Shown: positions 1 to 11,095, counted from the first letter of the stretch. The stretch is DNA of 64,000 bases from Halichoerus grypus (GCF_964656455.1 NC_135714.1:56817850-56881849); one strand, 5' to 3'. The notes: a model not told the origin generated them from the letters alone. Numbers and translations are program-made.

Positions 1-1139
1 CATTACTGTACCTCAACCTTGCCATAGGAACATGCCTGATCTAGCTTGCTTGAGGGATGTAAGAGACACATGGAGTCCAGTCCATGGCCTAGACATACCT
101 GTGTGTCCCAGATTGAATCATGTGTCTCGATTCTCACATAAGCTGTGACTAATGTTAGGCTCTGAGAAACACCCTTGTGACCACTGGTCTCAACAAGGCA
201 ATGGTCTCCATTCAACAGAGTGCTCAGGAGAAAGACTGGCACTCTGTATGATATGGGCCCTTTGGGTGACCCCTAATACGGAGGAGAGCGGTTACCATGT
301 GGCATGCTGAGGTCCACACACCTCACTAGGATGGCTCCCTAGGACCCTACAAAATAATTCTGTTGCTGCTACTGCCTATTTCTCTGTTGCCAAAACAAAC
401 AAACAAAAAACACATCCTCAGGGTTATAGAGGAAAAATACCCACTCACGGTATACCCATGGCTCACCCAAGGGGTTAATTAAACCCAATTTAAATCTTAG
501 ATCCTTAAAACCACTAAAGCCACTATTGCTATGGGTGACCTCTAATCCTGGTGATAATGATTAGGATTTTCTGGAAAAAGAAACTAATGTAAGTAGGTGG
601 AGAGGATCTCCTCTTCTACCCCAAGTATATCCAATAGACAGCAAAAACAAAATAAAAATGATAAAACAAAAATTAAACAAGAACAAACCTAACTCAGATA
701 TAGAGAGAAGCAAAACCTGAAACAAATTTGAAATTTGACCCAATTGGAAAGCCAAAATTTACTAAACGAATTTATCAACAAAAAGTGCGAAATAGCCTTT
801 GTGCCTCTCTATAATCCAAATTAACTTTAATATCTGATGAAATATAGTAATTGGCAAATCTTTATCAATACTTTATCAAATTAGTTACACTTTGGGATTG
901 CACTAAATTTAAACACAATAATCCGTATGGTTTTAGGGGATTTATGAAACATAAAATAGGTATACCTCACCTTAATGATCCTCTATCAGAATTCTTGCTT
1001 TGCCTAAATTATCCATTGTCTTAAAATATCCCATAGCAAGCATGGAATTTCTGACCTATTGAAATAAAAATTACTTTAAGTCTCTGGCACTTAGAATTGG
1101 TTTGACAAAAGGGACTCCATGGATCTTCCTAACCAGTTA
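1..1139 (+). other. Probable 5' continuation of the same retroviral relic, unresolved
   Basis: This stretch is directly upstream of the pol remnant and has similar composition, with many stops in all frames. Around 262-300 it resembles the segment at about 2015-2060 (both contain a CCCCTAAT word in a similar setting), which hints at related retroviral material. I see no clear gag zinc-knuckle, protease motif, LTR or primer binding site. The small minus-strand reading frames here are not supported as genes. Confidence 0.3.
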
Positions 1140-2060
1140 AAATAGTTAATATAGCTCAATATAAGTAAAAATGGGGCCCTCAAGGATTAAAGGCCATTAT
1201 TTAAGAGCTATTCAGAGAATGGGTGATTATTTTCAGTGTTTCTTTATTTAATAGTCCAATTTGACCTGTTCTTAAACCTAAAGCCAATGAATGCCACCTC
1301 ACAGTAGATTACCATGACCTTAATGCTTAATTATTGAAATTACTGATTCATCCAATCAGCAACTGGTAAATACCTTGTAGCCATAGATTTTGGCTAATAT
1401 CTATTTAGTGTCCATTTTAATAGCCTCTCAGCTGCAGTTGACCTTTACTTCTGAAGGAACACAAAAGAGCTTTACCATGGGGTATATCAATAGCTCCACC
1501 ATCACACACAGTTTTTGCAGGCAGAATTTAAAACTTGTCCGACTTTCTCCAAGGAGCACAGGCATGGCATTATACTGTTAACATCCTCCCCCAGCGACAT
1601 TCATTTGAAACACGTGATCAGTATTCACAAAATGTTTGAAAAAGAATAGATCATTGCCACACATGAAGTACAAGGTCGTGGCTACCTCAGAGGTACAAAC
1701 CTCTTGGCATGATTGGATTATTCAGAGGCTACTCCATTCCATTCCTGATGCTGTCAAAAAAAACAACTATTGACACTTTCAGTACAGACAACATTAAAAT
1801 AATTCCAGCATGTTTTAGGCCTTTTGGATTCTGGAGGTAATGTAATCCTTACTTATACATTTTATTTAGCTCATTTATGTTGTTACTTGTAAATTGGACA
1901 ACTTTGAATGGGGCTCCCTAGAACAAAAGGCTCTAGAATCTGACCACATAGCAATACAACAATGTCCTTCAGAGACTCTTGCATTGTAGAGCTTTTAGCA
2001 ACACCCTTTTATGCCTCCTGGAATCTCTGGACCACCCCTAATGGTGAAAAATTGCCCCGA
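1140..2060 (+). pseudogene. Endogenous retrovirus pol remnant (RT to connection region), badly broken
   Basis: Short reading-frame pieces on the plus strand match reverse transcriptase and the following connection region in the expected order. LTVDYHDLN lies in the frame starting at 1271, an F-T-S-E-G to M-G-Y-I-N-S-S stretch lies in another frame within 1390-1581, FRPFGFWR ends near 1825, and FEWGSLEQKAL is at 1903-1935. The frame changes at least three times and there are many stops. At the place where the catalytic Y-x-D-D is expected (about 1571-1582) the reading is Y-T-V-N, so both catalytic aspartates are lost. The wording resembles class I (gammaretrovirus-like) elements. It is a dead fossil; the family cannot be named without a search. 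Confidence 0.65.
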
Positions 2061-2589
2061 GGGTGACCCTAATAGGCTGAATTTCATGCAATTTAGCACT
2101 GGATGCCCTTGGGAACAATTGACTCCATCTGCTTGGTTTTACACACCCTTGAGCCATTGTGTAAGGTTTGCCTAGGCAGATGGTCTGGTCAATAGTAACA
2201 ACAATAATTCCTATCCAAGGTTTACCTTTAGGGTAAAGAACTTTGGGAACCTCTTGCCTCACAGATACCCCAAATAAAAATCAAGATCATGCAAGTCTCT
2301 AAACAATGAAAGCCATAATATAAGGCCTTATTTAGGCACTCCTTATCCCTTTCAGAGTTCCAGATATTATTGATAGTACAAAGACATTCCTCTCACTTCT
2401 GAAAATACACAATTCTGGCTTTTCGTCAAATCATCACAAGTCAAAGATGAAGGATGGATCTTTCAGCACTCTTATTGGCCTCAGGCTACTGGCCTCAGAG
2501 TGCCATAATGTTTTTTTTAAACAAGTTCAATGAAATTAAACATGGCACATTTCAGCTCTCATTCATCAAGGGTAAATTGTAGTAAGGTG

Positions 2590-2970
2590 TCTAAACTCCA
2601 TTTTTGATGGTTGTCTATGGACCATCTTTAAGCCTCACTACTACTCTTTCTTTTGCCCCAACATTGGACAAGTTGGTAAGAAGGCTTGTGTGTTTCCACC
2701 TTTGGGGTTGGCAGGAAGTTCAAACAAAGCAAACTACGTTTGTATTAACCCAAAGCCCAGCCCCACCTTCTAACTACCAGAAAAACCCAAGCCAGTCTCC
2801 TTTCCTTGCTCTCCTAAGGCATTTCTGGACAGGCTTGGGAACCTGCTCCGTTCTCCCAAGGGAGTCTCATTATGTGAGTAATAAACCCTTTAATACCCTC
2901 CTGGTATATGTATGGTGTTAGTCTCAAAATCCAAACCAAATTTGTGGGGGAAGATTGCATCAACTCTCTG
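2590..2970 (+). repeat. LTR-like 3' end of the left-edge endogenous retrovirus
   Basis: The stretch has the layout of the end of a class I LTR: a C-rich segment, an AATAAA at about 2881-2886 inside GTGAGTAATAAACC, then a T-rich R/U5-like part that ends near TGTGGGGGAAG at about 2943-2953. It lies downstream of the pol remnant in the same orientation, which fits a 3' LTR. The left edge (the TG start and polypurine tract) is not clear, so the boundaries are approximate. Confidence 0.5.
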
Positions 2971-3584
2971 CCTGATGAGAACAATATTTAAGTAATCAAA
3001 TAGTTTTCTGTCTTGGACCTAAAATGCTATCTGAGTTTCCTTGGTAGACTTCTAACATAAATCAGCTATTTTCATCCTTTGAGTGGGCTGTCCATGATGA
3101 AGGATGGGCCCTAAGTGTTAGCACAATTGGCTGAACTGTTGCAGCCATCTTAGCACAGGATGCTCTGGCTGATGTCTAAAAATTCATAATAATCATAGGG
3201 TAGTTTGTTTATAGAGAATAAACTGGCTGCTTTTTGCATATTTCTTTCTTGGAAACATCAGATTTTTGTTTGAAATGTATCAGTTATTTACTTCATTTTT
3301 TATGGATATAGCATGTTCTCACCCACATAAGGCAATCATAGGCTTTATTGAAAATGCTAATATCATCCATGACAGATGAAATATAGTAGGTTAGGTGAAA
3401 ATTACATGAAGAAATGTGATTTTTTTTTTCAAATTATTATACTTAACAAAATCATGTCATTGCTAATTTTATGTGGGAAAGGTTTATCTTACATAATGAA
3501 AATTACATAGTGATTGAGTAAATACTATGTTTGCTTAGGTAACTTTCCTTGAGTATATATTCTTATTAGAAAATTATCTTCTAC
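2971..3584. other. Unassigned AT-rich DNA
   Basis: No recognisable repeat, RNA gene or open frame was seen between the retroviral relic and the first SINE, apart from short T and A runs. Confidence 0.4.
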
Positions 3585-3599
3585 ATTTCAGGCATCTAG

Positions 3600-3804
3600 G
3601 GGTGCCTGGGTGGCTCAGTGGGTTAAGTATCTGACTTTTGGTTTCAGATCAGGTTGTGTTCTCATGGGTCATGGGATTCGGCTGTCTTCAGGCTCCACAC
3701 TCAGTGGGGAGTCAGCTTGAAGATTCTCTCCCTCTGCCCCCCCCCCGCTTGTGTGCTCATGTGTGTGCGTGTTCTCCCTCTTCCTCTCTCTCTCAAATCT
3801 TTAA
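3600..3804 (+). repeat. Carnivoran tRNA-Lys-derived SINE
   Basis: The head GGTGCCTGGGTGGCTCAGTG derives from the tRNA A-box region. It is followed by a degenerate B-box region, a CT-rich block with a C run near 3740, and a short A-poor tail. These SINEs carry an internal RNA polymerase III promoter and are mobilised by L1 proteins. The copy is flanked by a 15-bp TSD, ATTTCAGGCATCTAG at 3585-3599 and ATTTCAGGCATCCAG at 3805-3819, with one mismatch. The tail is almost gone and the body is diverged, so the copy is fairly old. Confidence 0.9.
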
Positions 3805-3819
3805 ATTTCAGGCATCCAG

Positions 3820-4312
3820 TGATCACTGAAAGACAGTGAAAACAAAAGACTTTCTGGCTGTTACCATAATTTAGTATTTCTTTTGCCAAATTAAAAAAAT
3901 AAAATGTAAAGTAAAAATGACTGCTTTATTCCTGGGGTTTGCTTCAAGACTGGTATACTAGGAAGGCACAATTTGGCCCTCACTCTTTAAGCCCTAGTGG
4001 GAACCCAGATGAAGATTTTGTTGAGAGGAAATTTGAGGGAGTATTCTAAACTATTTCTGGCCAGAGATATTTAGGCTATTGTGATGTAAGACTTGAAGCT
4101 ATCCATAGCTTGAAGGCTGCTATGTAAGCCATGGACAGAAAAAAATATTGGGTTTCACAGCAGCAAAACTCTTCTCTCCTACATAGGAAGTTAGAAGGAA
4201 TGGAATTTGTTGCTTTATGTGATTTTTGAAGAGTAAAAAGAGAAAATGGGATAAATCCTTTCTCTCACCCATAACATTTCTTTTGAATTTAAATGAAGTT
4301 TTTCCTAAAATT
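3820..4312. other. Unassigned DNA
   Basis: Nothing recognisable was seen here beyond ordinary AT-rich sequence. Confidence 0.35.
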
Positions 4313-4690
4313 TCTTTTTTTTTAATTTATGTTAATCACCATACATTACATCATTAGTTTTTGATGTAGTGTTCCATGATTCATTGTTTGTGCATAACAC
4401 CCAGTGCTCCATTCAGTAAGTGCCCTCTTTAATACCCATCACCAGGCTAACCCATCCCCCCACCACCCTACCCTCTAGAACCCTCAGTTTGTTTCTCAGA
4501 GTCCATAGTCTCTTATGGTTCGTCTCCCCCTCCGATTCCCCCCCCCTTCATTTTTCCCTTCCTGCTATCTTCTTCTTTTTTTTAAACATATAATGTATTA
4601 TTTGTTTCAGAGGTACAGGTCTGTGATTCAACAGTCTTACACATTTCACAGCACTCACCATAGCACATACCCTCCCCAATGTCTATCAAT
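4313..4690 (-). mobile_element. L1 3' UTR fragment, 5'-truncated
   Basis: A poly-T start at 4313 is followed by the antisense of the carnivoran L1 3' UTR (GTTAATCACCATACATTACA, then the CACCCAGTGCTCCATTC word near 4399-4415). Later comes the polypyrimidine block around 4535-4585. Only the last ~380 bp of the element is present and no ORF2 is included. The same 3' UTR recurs at 8189, 16330, 53198, 58415 and 60048. A short AATTTCT repeat at both ends could be a weak TSD. Confidence 0.85.
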
Positions 4691-5271
4691 TTCTATGAAG
4701 TCTTCCATATTCCACATTGATTTGTTTGATTCTTCAGTTAGACTTATCTGTTCAACTTCAGATTATTTTCTGAGCTGCCTCATCTCCTGTTTTCATGACA
4801 GTATTCTTGCCTAATTGCAGCAATTTGCATATGGGTCATCTTTCTTAGATGTATGTACCTGCATGTTTTCTAAAGAAGCTTCGGCATGCTATTGACTATG
4901 TCATGGCTAATAAACTATTTTAAATTCCTAGTATAGGCAGACAGGTCATCTTTCCATTCAAGACTTATTATAAACATAATGGAATAATTTTTGTTCTCCA
5001 AAACATTTTTTTCTAGCTTGAAGCTTATACAGTTTTTGGTAGACTATTTTCATCTCTCTTAACTAAATTGATTTCCTATGGTGATCTTGTAAGAGGCTTA
5101 TGTTTTGCAATCTTGAAGCAAGGTTTAAATGAAAAAAAAAAATCTATTTTAGGCATCATTGATTTCTTTTCTCCTAAGCAATGATAATTTTCAAAACACA
5201 AAGAATTTCTCATAAAACATCAACTTAATTTTTTTAACTTTAAAATAAGTTATTTTGTTATAGGGATTTTT
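4691..5271. other. Unassigned AT-rich DNA
   Basis: No gene or repeat was recognised. A-rich runs occur near 5130. Confidence 0.35.
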
Positions 5272-5284
5272 AGGAAACATTTAT

Positions 5285-5487
5285 TTTTAAAGATTTTATT
5301 TATTGGAGAGAGAGAGAGCATGCGAGAGCATGAGCAGAGGGGAAGGGCAGAGGCAGAGGCAGAGGGAGAGGGAGAAGCAGACTCCCTGTTGAGTGGGCAG
5401 CCTGCCACAGGGCATGATCCCAGAATCCTAGGATCATGACCTGAGCCAAAGGCAGATGCTTAACTGACTGAGCCACCCAGGTGTCCC
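5285..5487 (-). repeat. Carnivoran SINE, minus strand
   Basis: It reads from the antisense A-tail (TTTTAAAGATTTTATTTATT) through a GA-rich block to the antisense head CTGAGCCACCCAGGTGTCCC. It has a perfect 13-bp TSD, AGGAAACATTTAT, at 5272-5284 and 5488-5500. The perfect duplication indicates a comparatively recent or well-preserved insertion. Confidence 0.93.
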
Positions 5488-5500
5488 AGGAAACATTTAT

Positions 5501-6193
5501 ATTTAAAATAATATGATAAAGATAACTTGGAATAACCAAAAAATATAACCTTGAAATTAATCAATTGGATAATCTTCTGAAGATACATACAACTTGATAT
5601 TCAGAAATCTTTTAGGTATATAAGTTTATGATTTGAGAATTTGTTTGAAATTTTTATTTGAAAATTTCCCACACCATTCCAATAATTCATTAACATGTCT
5701 ATCAAGCAAATTTACTTATATAGAACAAAGAGTAACTTCTATGTACATGTTAAATTCTTAGTAAATGTTTGAAATTTTGGGGTATAATGTTTTATAGCTT
5801 TCAGGTATGAAATTAGCAACACAAGAAATTTCTAGATATATAGAATGAGGATAAAAACCTCTAGAAATGTGACCTTTCTGATTTATATATTTGCAGTTAA
5901 TGTGAAGCCAGCCCTATTTCAAAAGGACACATTCAGTGGCAAATTCATGTGAATTTATTAGGGACTATAGATTTTTATCGTCCTTCAATCTCTGAAGCAT
6001 TTCTTCCTCTGGTTTGTGAGCTTTCAAGTCTGAGGGTATGAGCCAGTTATCTGTGCTCTTCCTCTTTGAAATTTAAACCACTGAGAACCTTCTTCCTTTT
6101 CCTCTAGGCACATATTCTCTCTTGGGAATGCTTATCCCCTTTAATCTTATGGAAGGTGACACATGGGGATTGCATGTGAGAGGCCACGGAGGC
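5501..6193. other. Unassigned DNA, right part possibly retroviral leader
   Basis: No repeat was recognised from 5501 to about 6100. The part next to the primer binding site, roughly 6100-6193, would be the untranslated leader of the minus-strand retrovirus whose LTR lies at 6214-6623, but no coding motif confirms it. Confidence 0.3.
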
Positions 6194-6211
6194 TCTCTGT
6201 GCGGGCCACCA
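6194..6211 (-). other. Retroviral primer binding site, tRNA-Ile type
   Basis: On the minus strand these 18 bases read TGGTGGCCCGCACAGAGA. The complement of the 3' end of tRNA-Ile (with CCA) is TGGTGGCCCGTACGGGGA, so 15 of 18 positions agree. The site begins two bases after the CA that ends the adjacent LTR, the normal spacing. A tRNA-Ile primer is a feature of HERV-I-like class I elements. The match is from memory of the tRNA sequence. Confidence 0.65.
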
Positions 6212-6213
6212 AA

Positions 6214-6623
6214 TGTGGTGTCTGTCTTGATTGGATGTGGGCCCCCAAATGTGAGGTGCCCCAATTGGGTGGAAGTCGGAGGCATGGGGGGGGGGGCGTG
6301 AAAGAATTCACCAGAGGCAGAACAAAGGAGAAATAAGTTTATTGAATACACCTCAAGAAAGTGGTGGGCAGGACAGCAAAGCAGAGACTGTCTGCCATGA
6401 AGCAGGGGTGGGGCACTATAGTTAAAGAGAGAAGGTGAGGAGGTATGAGAACTTAGGGAATTTTACTTTTTTGGCACTTAGGTCTGGATGTAAGTAACCC
6501 GTTGGTCAGCTAGGGTTTATGGATATTTCGAGGTGGGTCACCTAATGGGCCTGTTTGTATTCAGCCAGGGGGTTGGGGGTCACCATGGGCCCTTCTACCT
6601 TACTTAGTTTTCCATCATTCACA
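6214..6623 (-). mobile_element. Endogenous retrovirus 5' LTR, minus strand
   Basis: On the minus strand the segment starts TGTGAATGATGG and ends CACCACA, so it has TG...CA ends and a length of about 410 bp. It carries an AATAAA polyadenylation signal (TTTATT on plus at 6338-6343), and a primer binding site follows directly. This makes it a 5' LTR rather than a solo LTR, with the internal region lost after a short leader. A run of eleven Gs at 6286-6296 lies in U5. The LTR is not obviously the same family as the one near 2590-2970. Confidence 0.7.
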
Positions 6624-6747
6624 TTGGTGCCTAAAAGCAGCCTCTACAGATTGCAATATTAGTTATCCTTGGGAATTTTCCTGTATAAATAGAAAAACCA
6701 ACATTATGAGTCATGTACCAATAGGCACTGTATAAACATATGTTGAT

Positions 6748-6938
6748 GGGGGCACCTGGGTGGCTCAGTCGGTTAACCATCTGCCTTTGACTCAGGTCAT
6801 GATGGTTCAGGTCATGATCCCAGAACCCTGGGATCTGAGCCCTGTGTCGTGTTTCCCTCTGCCCCTCCCCTCTCCTTGTGCCTGTGCACACATATGTGCA
6901 CATGCTCTCTCTTAAATAAATAAAATCTTTTAAAAAAA
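6748..6938 (+). repeat. Carnivoran SINE
   Basis: The head GGGGCACCTGGGTGGCTCAG is intact and the tail is CTTAAATAAATAAAATC followed by As. Flanks CATATGTTGAT (6737-6747) and TGCATGTTGAT (6940-6949) look like a slightly diverged TSD. Within the head, GGTTCAGGTCATGAT near 6803-6817 repeats part of the preceding GACTCAGGTCATGAT, a small internal duplication. Confidence 0.92.
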
Positions 6939-6949
6939 TGCATGTTGAT

Positions 6950-8136
6950 GATAGGAGTAGAGTTTAACCTAAGTAGGGAAGATACCATTGCATATCCTTC
7001 TGCTACAGAAGGTGTTTCTAAGTGTTCTATTCTTTTTCCCTCTGAACTTTTCTATGTGTAGTTTCATTTTTTTCTTCATATATCTGAACAACAATTGTGA
7101 CTTGCTAGGCTTTAATTCTAGTCCTATATGTCTATCTCAGAAAACTGGGTATTAATGTGTCAAGTCTACTTATTTATATCACACCAAATTCAGAGATTTC
7201 TTAAAAAAAAAAAAGTAGTGGAATTCACGTATTGTTTTCTATGAGGAACTTGTTTATTTTCATAGTATTGGTGAATCTCTAGAAAATGGTGCATATTATT
7301 TTCCTTTAATAAAATAACAATTATTAACATCAATCTCTTTGAAATCAGAGTGTACTTGTTACAGTGCATATTCCTGGGCTCCCACTGAGGGATTCTAATT
7401 TAGGAAATGTGAAGTTGGGGAAGTTGTTAAAAATCTTACAAAGAATTAGGGAATTCTAAATTGGTGGTGGTTAGGCTTTGAAAACCTATTAGCTTCTCAA
7501 ACTTGAATATGAAACTAAATTACTTATTTGCAGATTTTGATTGAGTGGATCTGGGATGGAGCCTGAGACTGTGTTTCAAATCACTTTCAAGGCATTTTGG
7601 GTAACAAGCCCTTTGAGACACAGACTCTAAGGTCATTCATTTTGTGTGATAGTAAAAGTTCACTTAATAAAGAAATTGGCTTTTACACACAGTTCTGTCT
7701 TTTGTAGGATCTCTTTGTATTTCTCACACATTAAAAAAAAAACACACATCTTTAAAAAATTGCATTCATATACCAAACATTTATTATGTCCTATATGGTA
7801 GGCACCTATTACAGGGTGAATGGACAATACCTGTCCTTTGCAATAGTAAAGTAACACAGACTGTTCTTGTTTTACTAGTTGTAATTTTCAATTCTGAGAT
7901 AAATCTTTGATTCCTTGAAGAGAATAAAACATGTTGGAAGTGATAAAGGCTCTGGATCATTTTGAGAACCTGGTGAGAAGAAAGGGCAGGCATCTCAACG
8001 GGTTCAACAAGCTGAAGAAAGGTTAGAGCCTGAAGCTGTTGCATCCATGTGCTTAGTAGGCAGTCCCATCTTGCATATGGTGTTGTTGCTTCAACACCAG
8101 TGGTTGACAAATGTCTCAGAAGTCAGGAAAGATTAT
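6950..8136. other. Unassigned DNA
   Basis: No gene or interspersed repeat was recognised in this stretch. It has A runs at 7202-7214 and 7733-7742 but no TSDs around them. Confidence 0.35.
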
Positions 8137-8145
8137 GATCTTCAT

Positions 8146-8675
8146 TTTTTAAAAAAGATTTTATTTTAGAATAAAAGAGCACAAGCAAGAATTGTGTAAG
8201 ACTGTTGAATCACAGACCTGTACCTCTGAAACAAATAATACATTATATGTTTAAAAAAAAAAAAAAAAGGGAAGAAGATAGCAGGAAGGGAAGAATGAAG
8301 GGGGGAAATTGGAGGGGGAGCTGAACCATGAGAGACTATGGACTCTGAGAAACAAACAGGGTTCTAGAGGGGAGGGGGGTGGGAGGATGGATTAGCCTGG
8401 TGATGGGTATTGAAGAGGGCAGGTACTGATTGGAGCACTAGGTATTATATGCAAACAATGAATCATGGAACACTACATCAAAAATTAATGATGTAATGTA
8501 TGGTGATTAACATAACATAATAAAAAAAAGAAGAGCACAAGCAATGAGGAGAGTCAGAGATATAAGCAGGCTCTCTGCTGAGCAGGGAGCCAGATGTGGG
8601 GCTTGAGACCAGGACTCTGGGATCATGACCTGAGCTGAAGGCAGATGCTTAACTGACTGAGCCATCCAGCGCCCT
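8146..8675 (-). repeat. Carnivoran SINE split by an L1 insertion
   Basis: The antisense tail and start lie at 8146-8188 (AAAAAAGATTTTATTTTAGA) and the antisense body and head at 8531-8675, ending GAGCCATCCAGCGCCC. The flanks GATCTTCAT at 8137-8145 and GATCGTCAT at 8676-8684 look like the SINE TSD with one mismatch. The 342-bp interruption is an L1 3' end with its own TSD, so the SINE is older than that L1. Confidence 0.9.
8189..8530 (+). mobile_element. L1 3' end inserted into a SINE
   Basis: It begins in the 3' UTR at GTGTAAGACTGTTGAATCAC, passes a 16-A run and the polypurine block (8268-8330), and ends AACATAACATAATAAAAAAA. A perfect 14-bp TSD, AAGAGCACAAGCAA, lies at 8175-8188 and 8531-8544, inside the host SINE. 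No ORF2 sequence is included. Confidence 0.92.
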
Positions 8676-8776
8676 GATCGTCATTCATTTTTAACCCATT
8701 CCTGTTATCCCAAGTTCTTTTGATTTGGGTTCCTCGTTTTGTTTCATTTCTGTTTTTTTTTTTTTTAAAGGCGTTG

Positions 8777-8799
8777 GTGTGTGTGTGTGTGTGTGTGTG
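8777..8799. repeat. (GT)n microsatellite
   Basis: About eleven GT units, preceded by a T run at about 8754-8766 and followed by ACATGTGTGT. Confidence 0.95.
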
Positions 8800-9109
8800 C
8801 ACATGTGTGTTCCTTCAGGCATTACTGACAGCTAGACCAACTCAGCTACATAATAATTTTTATTGTGGCACTATTTCCTTATTGTATTTTATCTTCAGCT
8901 TAAGTCTCCATAATGTATTACAGCTAAGTGTCCTCTCATGGGGTTGGTGGCCTGGCTTTCAGAGAGGACAGGGGACCCAAGCAAACTTGTAAAAGGGGAG
9001 GGTTGTCTTTGGATCTCACTGTCCAGTTTTCATTAGCAGTCCAAGCTCTTCTCTGGAGAGCTAACCTGTCATCTGGATCCTTTACTGCATGCTCTCAACG
9101 GCTTGTGGT

Positions 9110-9430
9110 ACAGTGGGAAACACCAGACTAACTGTAGCTCCCCACACACTTGCTGTGTAGCACTGGTAAGCTCCTTTTTACCTTGAAACTCACTATAACC
9201 TAGATTCTGAGTTTAGACACATTTAGTCTAATTTCTGGACCTTAATTGTTAGGTGATTGTAGACCAATTTCTTCTTATGGTTCAGGTTCCTCATCCATAA
9301 ATTGGGCAGAAAGAAGTACCTATCCTATATTGTTCTTAAGAATATTTAATTAAATAATATTTTAAAATTAAATAATATTTACAAAGTGCTTGTACTTTAT
9401 CTAACGCATAAAATATCCTTAGTAAATGGC
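9110..9430 (+). repeat. MIR element
   Basis: The order of words fits MIR on the plus strand: a core reading ACTTGCTGTGTAGCACTGG, then GGTTCCTCATCCATAAATTG, then AAAGAAGTACCTATCC, then ACAAAGTGCTTGTAC and a degraded end near AGTAAATGGCAGG. MIRs are ancient mammal-wide tRNA-derived SINEs. An AT-rich insertion-like duplication (AATTAAATAATATTT twice) sits near 9348-9382. Confidence 0.75.
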
Positions 9431-10354
9431 AGGAGTCCCAATGGTGGGGGTGGTTTTTATATTATTTTTAATGTAAACATTTATGAAATAATACATGTTA
9501 AATGCCCAGCTTACGGAGGTTAACTTGTTTGTTTTTCCTATATTGGCAGGGGCTTTTCGACTCTTATGTCTTTCCTAAATATCTGGTTCATTCTTTGCTA
9601 ATTTAATAATAAATTTTGTTTAAAGGGAATAAAAATGTCCTTTTAGGACAAATATCCATTTTAATAGGAAATTTTTATGGACACATTTTTTTTTAAATTC
9701 CAGTGCTCTTCAAGTATAATAAATGGATATCTATAAAAGAAAAATATAGATTGCAACTTGATTATATTATTTGATTATAATTCTATTCAAATCTGTACAA
9801 ACATAAAACCAGGCACAAATCCCTTATGTTTACACTGTTCTAAAGAATGATTAAATAAAATGAAAAGTTCAGAGCACACATAAGTGTAAAGCTAATAAAA
9901 TTAAAAAGTTTTCGTATAATTTGATGGATGATACTGTTTTGCTGAACGGAAAGAGGAGCTTGCAATGTAAATCTTCTAACTACTACTGGTGGGTGCTTCC
10001 AAACTTGGCTTGTTGATACTCCTGTGTGATATGTTGATTTTGACACTTTTCTTTTCACACATATTTTTTATGATTATTATTTACCTTTGCTTGTGATGCC
10101 ATTTGATCTTCTCTTGGTTTGACTACATTGTTTATTGAATTTACATGAACATTATTGAGGGGTGGGAAACATGGTGAAAAGATATAATGGGAAAAACTAG
10201 ACTCAGCCATAGTATAAGAACAATTATTTTACTTCTTGAAGAATTGATTTACATACATGTGTGTATAAATTAAAATGTGTGTGTGTATAGTATTCATTTG
10301 TTCAGTTCATGCCTATTTGTTCAGACTCATCTAATACTACCTATTTTCCCTCTC
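9431..10354. other. Unassigned AT-rich DNA
   Basis: No gene, RNA or clear repeat was seen. Short TG runs occur near 10257-10288. Confidence 0.35.
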
Positions 10355-10775
10355 CTTGTCTTTCTATTTGGGCTCTACCTCACTTACTTTTGGTTGCTTG
10401 AGCACACCACGTATACTTCTGCCACCATATCTTTGTATCTGTTTTCTCTGCCTACACTGCTTTTTCCCCCCCACTCTGGATCTACTTTTTATTATCCTTC
10501 AAATGTCAGCTTAAATTACATTTCTCCAGGTTAACCCTTAGCCAGCTCCCCAGATTAGATCAAGTCTCCTTAATATCTCCTAGAAGTCTATATTTTTTAA
10601 TGTATTACTACTGATCATAGCTATTTATTAGATATTTGTGTGATGATTGGGTTAATCCTTTCTTGCTGAGACCATAAAGTCTGTGTGTGAGTACATAGCC
10701 CTCATGGCTTATGGCTAATAGCCGGCACTCACACGTATTTGGTAACTAAGTGGATGAGTGAATAACAGTGTCAAG
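10355..10775 (+). repeat. Ancient LINE 3' end (L2 or L1M type)
   Basis: The succession of words TTTTCTCTGCCTACACTGC, CTTCAAATGTCAGCTTAAAT, CATTTCTCCAGGTTAACCC and then CATAAAGTCTGTGTGTGAG follows the 3' end of old mammalian LINEs, closing with a degraded form of the usual CAATAAATGTTTGTTGAATGA ending. L2 and old L1 3' UTRs share such wording, so the family is left open. Confidence 0.65.
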
Positions 10776-10789
10776 CTCTGTTGATGCTT

Positions 10790-11095
10790 GCAAACTAATG
10801 GGAATATAACAGCCAAGGCTGACATGATCTCTTGCCCTTATGAAGCTTACAGCCTGCAAGGAAAGACAGAAATGAAAAATAATTACGTAAGCATTCATTT
10901 ACATAATTGGGGTAAGTGCTACAGAGAAGTACGGGGTGTAATCTGAGAATCAGGGAGTGACGGGTGTGGCAGGACAGCCAGAATGCTTTTCTGAGGAAGT
11001 GATTAAGCTAAATTCAGGGAAGTTAAGTACAGGCTAGCTAGGTGAAGGAGTGGTGGTGAGGGTTCTGGATCACTCAGGGTCTTAAAGTATGTGTA
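10790..11095 (-). repeat. Ancient LINE fragment, opposite orientation
   Basis: The words ATCTCTTGCCCTTATGAAGC, GGGTAAGTGCTACAGAG and CTTTTCTGAGGAAGTGATTA follow the antisense of the same kind of old LINE 3' region. The fragment would therefore form a head-to-head pair with the one at 10355-10775. Divergence is high. Confidence 0.45.

Noticed and set aside
3..242. 79-codon minus-strand frame at the left edge
   Set aside because: No known domain, and the surrounding sequence looks like a plus-strand retroviral relic.
6748..6820. tRNA gene (A-box and B-box-like words)
   Set aside because: These are heads of tRNA-Lys-derived SINEs; none folds into an intact tRNA and all are followed by SINE bodies.
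7733..7752. A run as the tail of a small retrocopy
   Set aside because: No matching direct repeats flank it and no transcript-like sequence precedes it.
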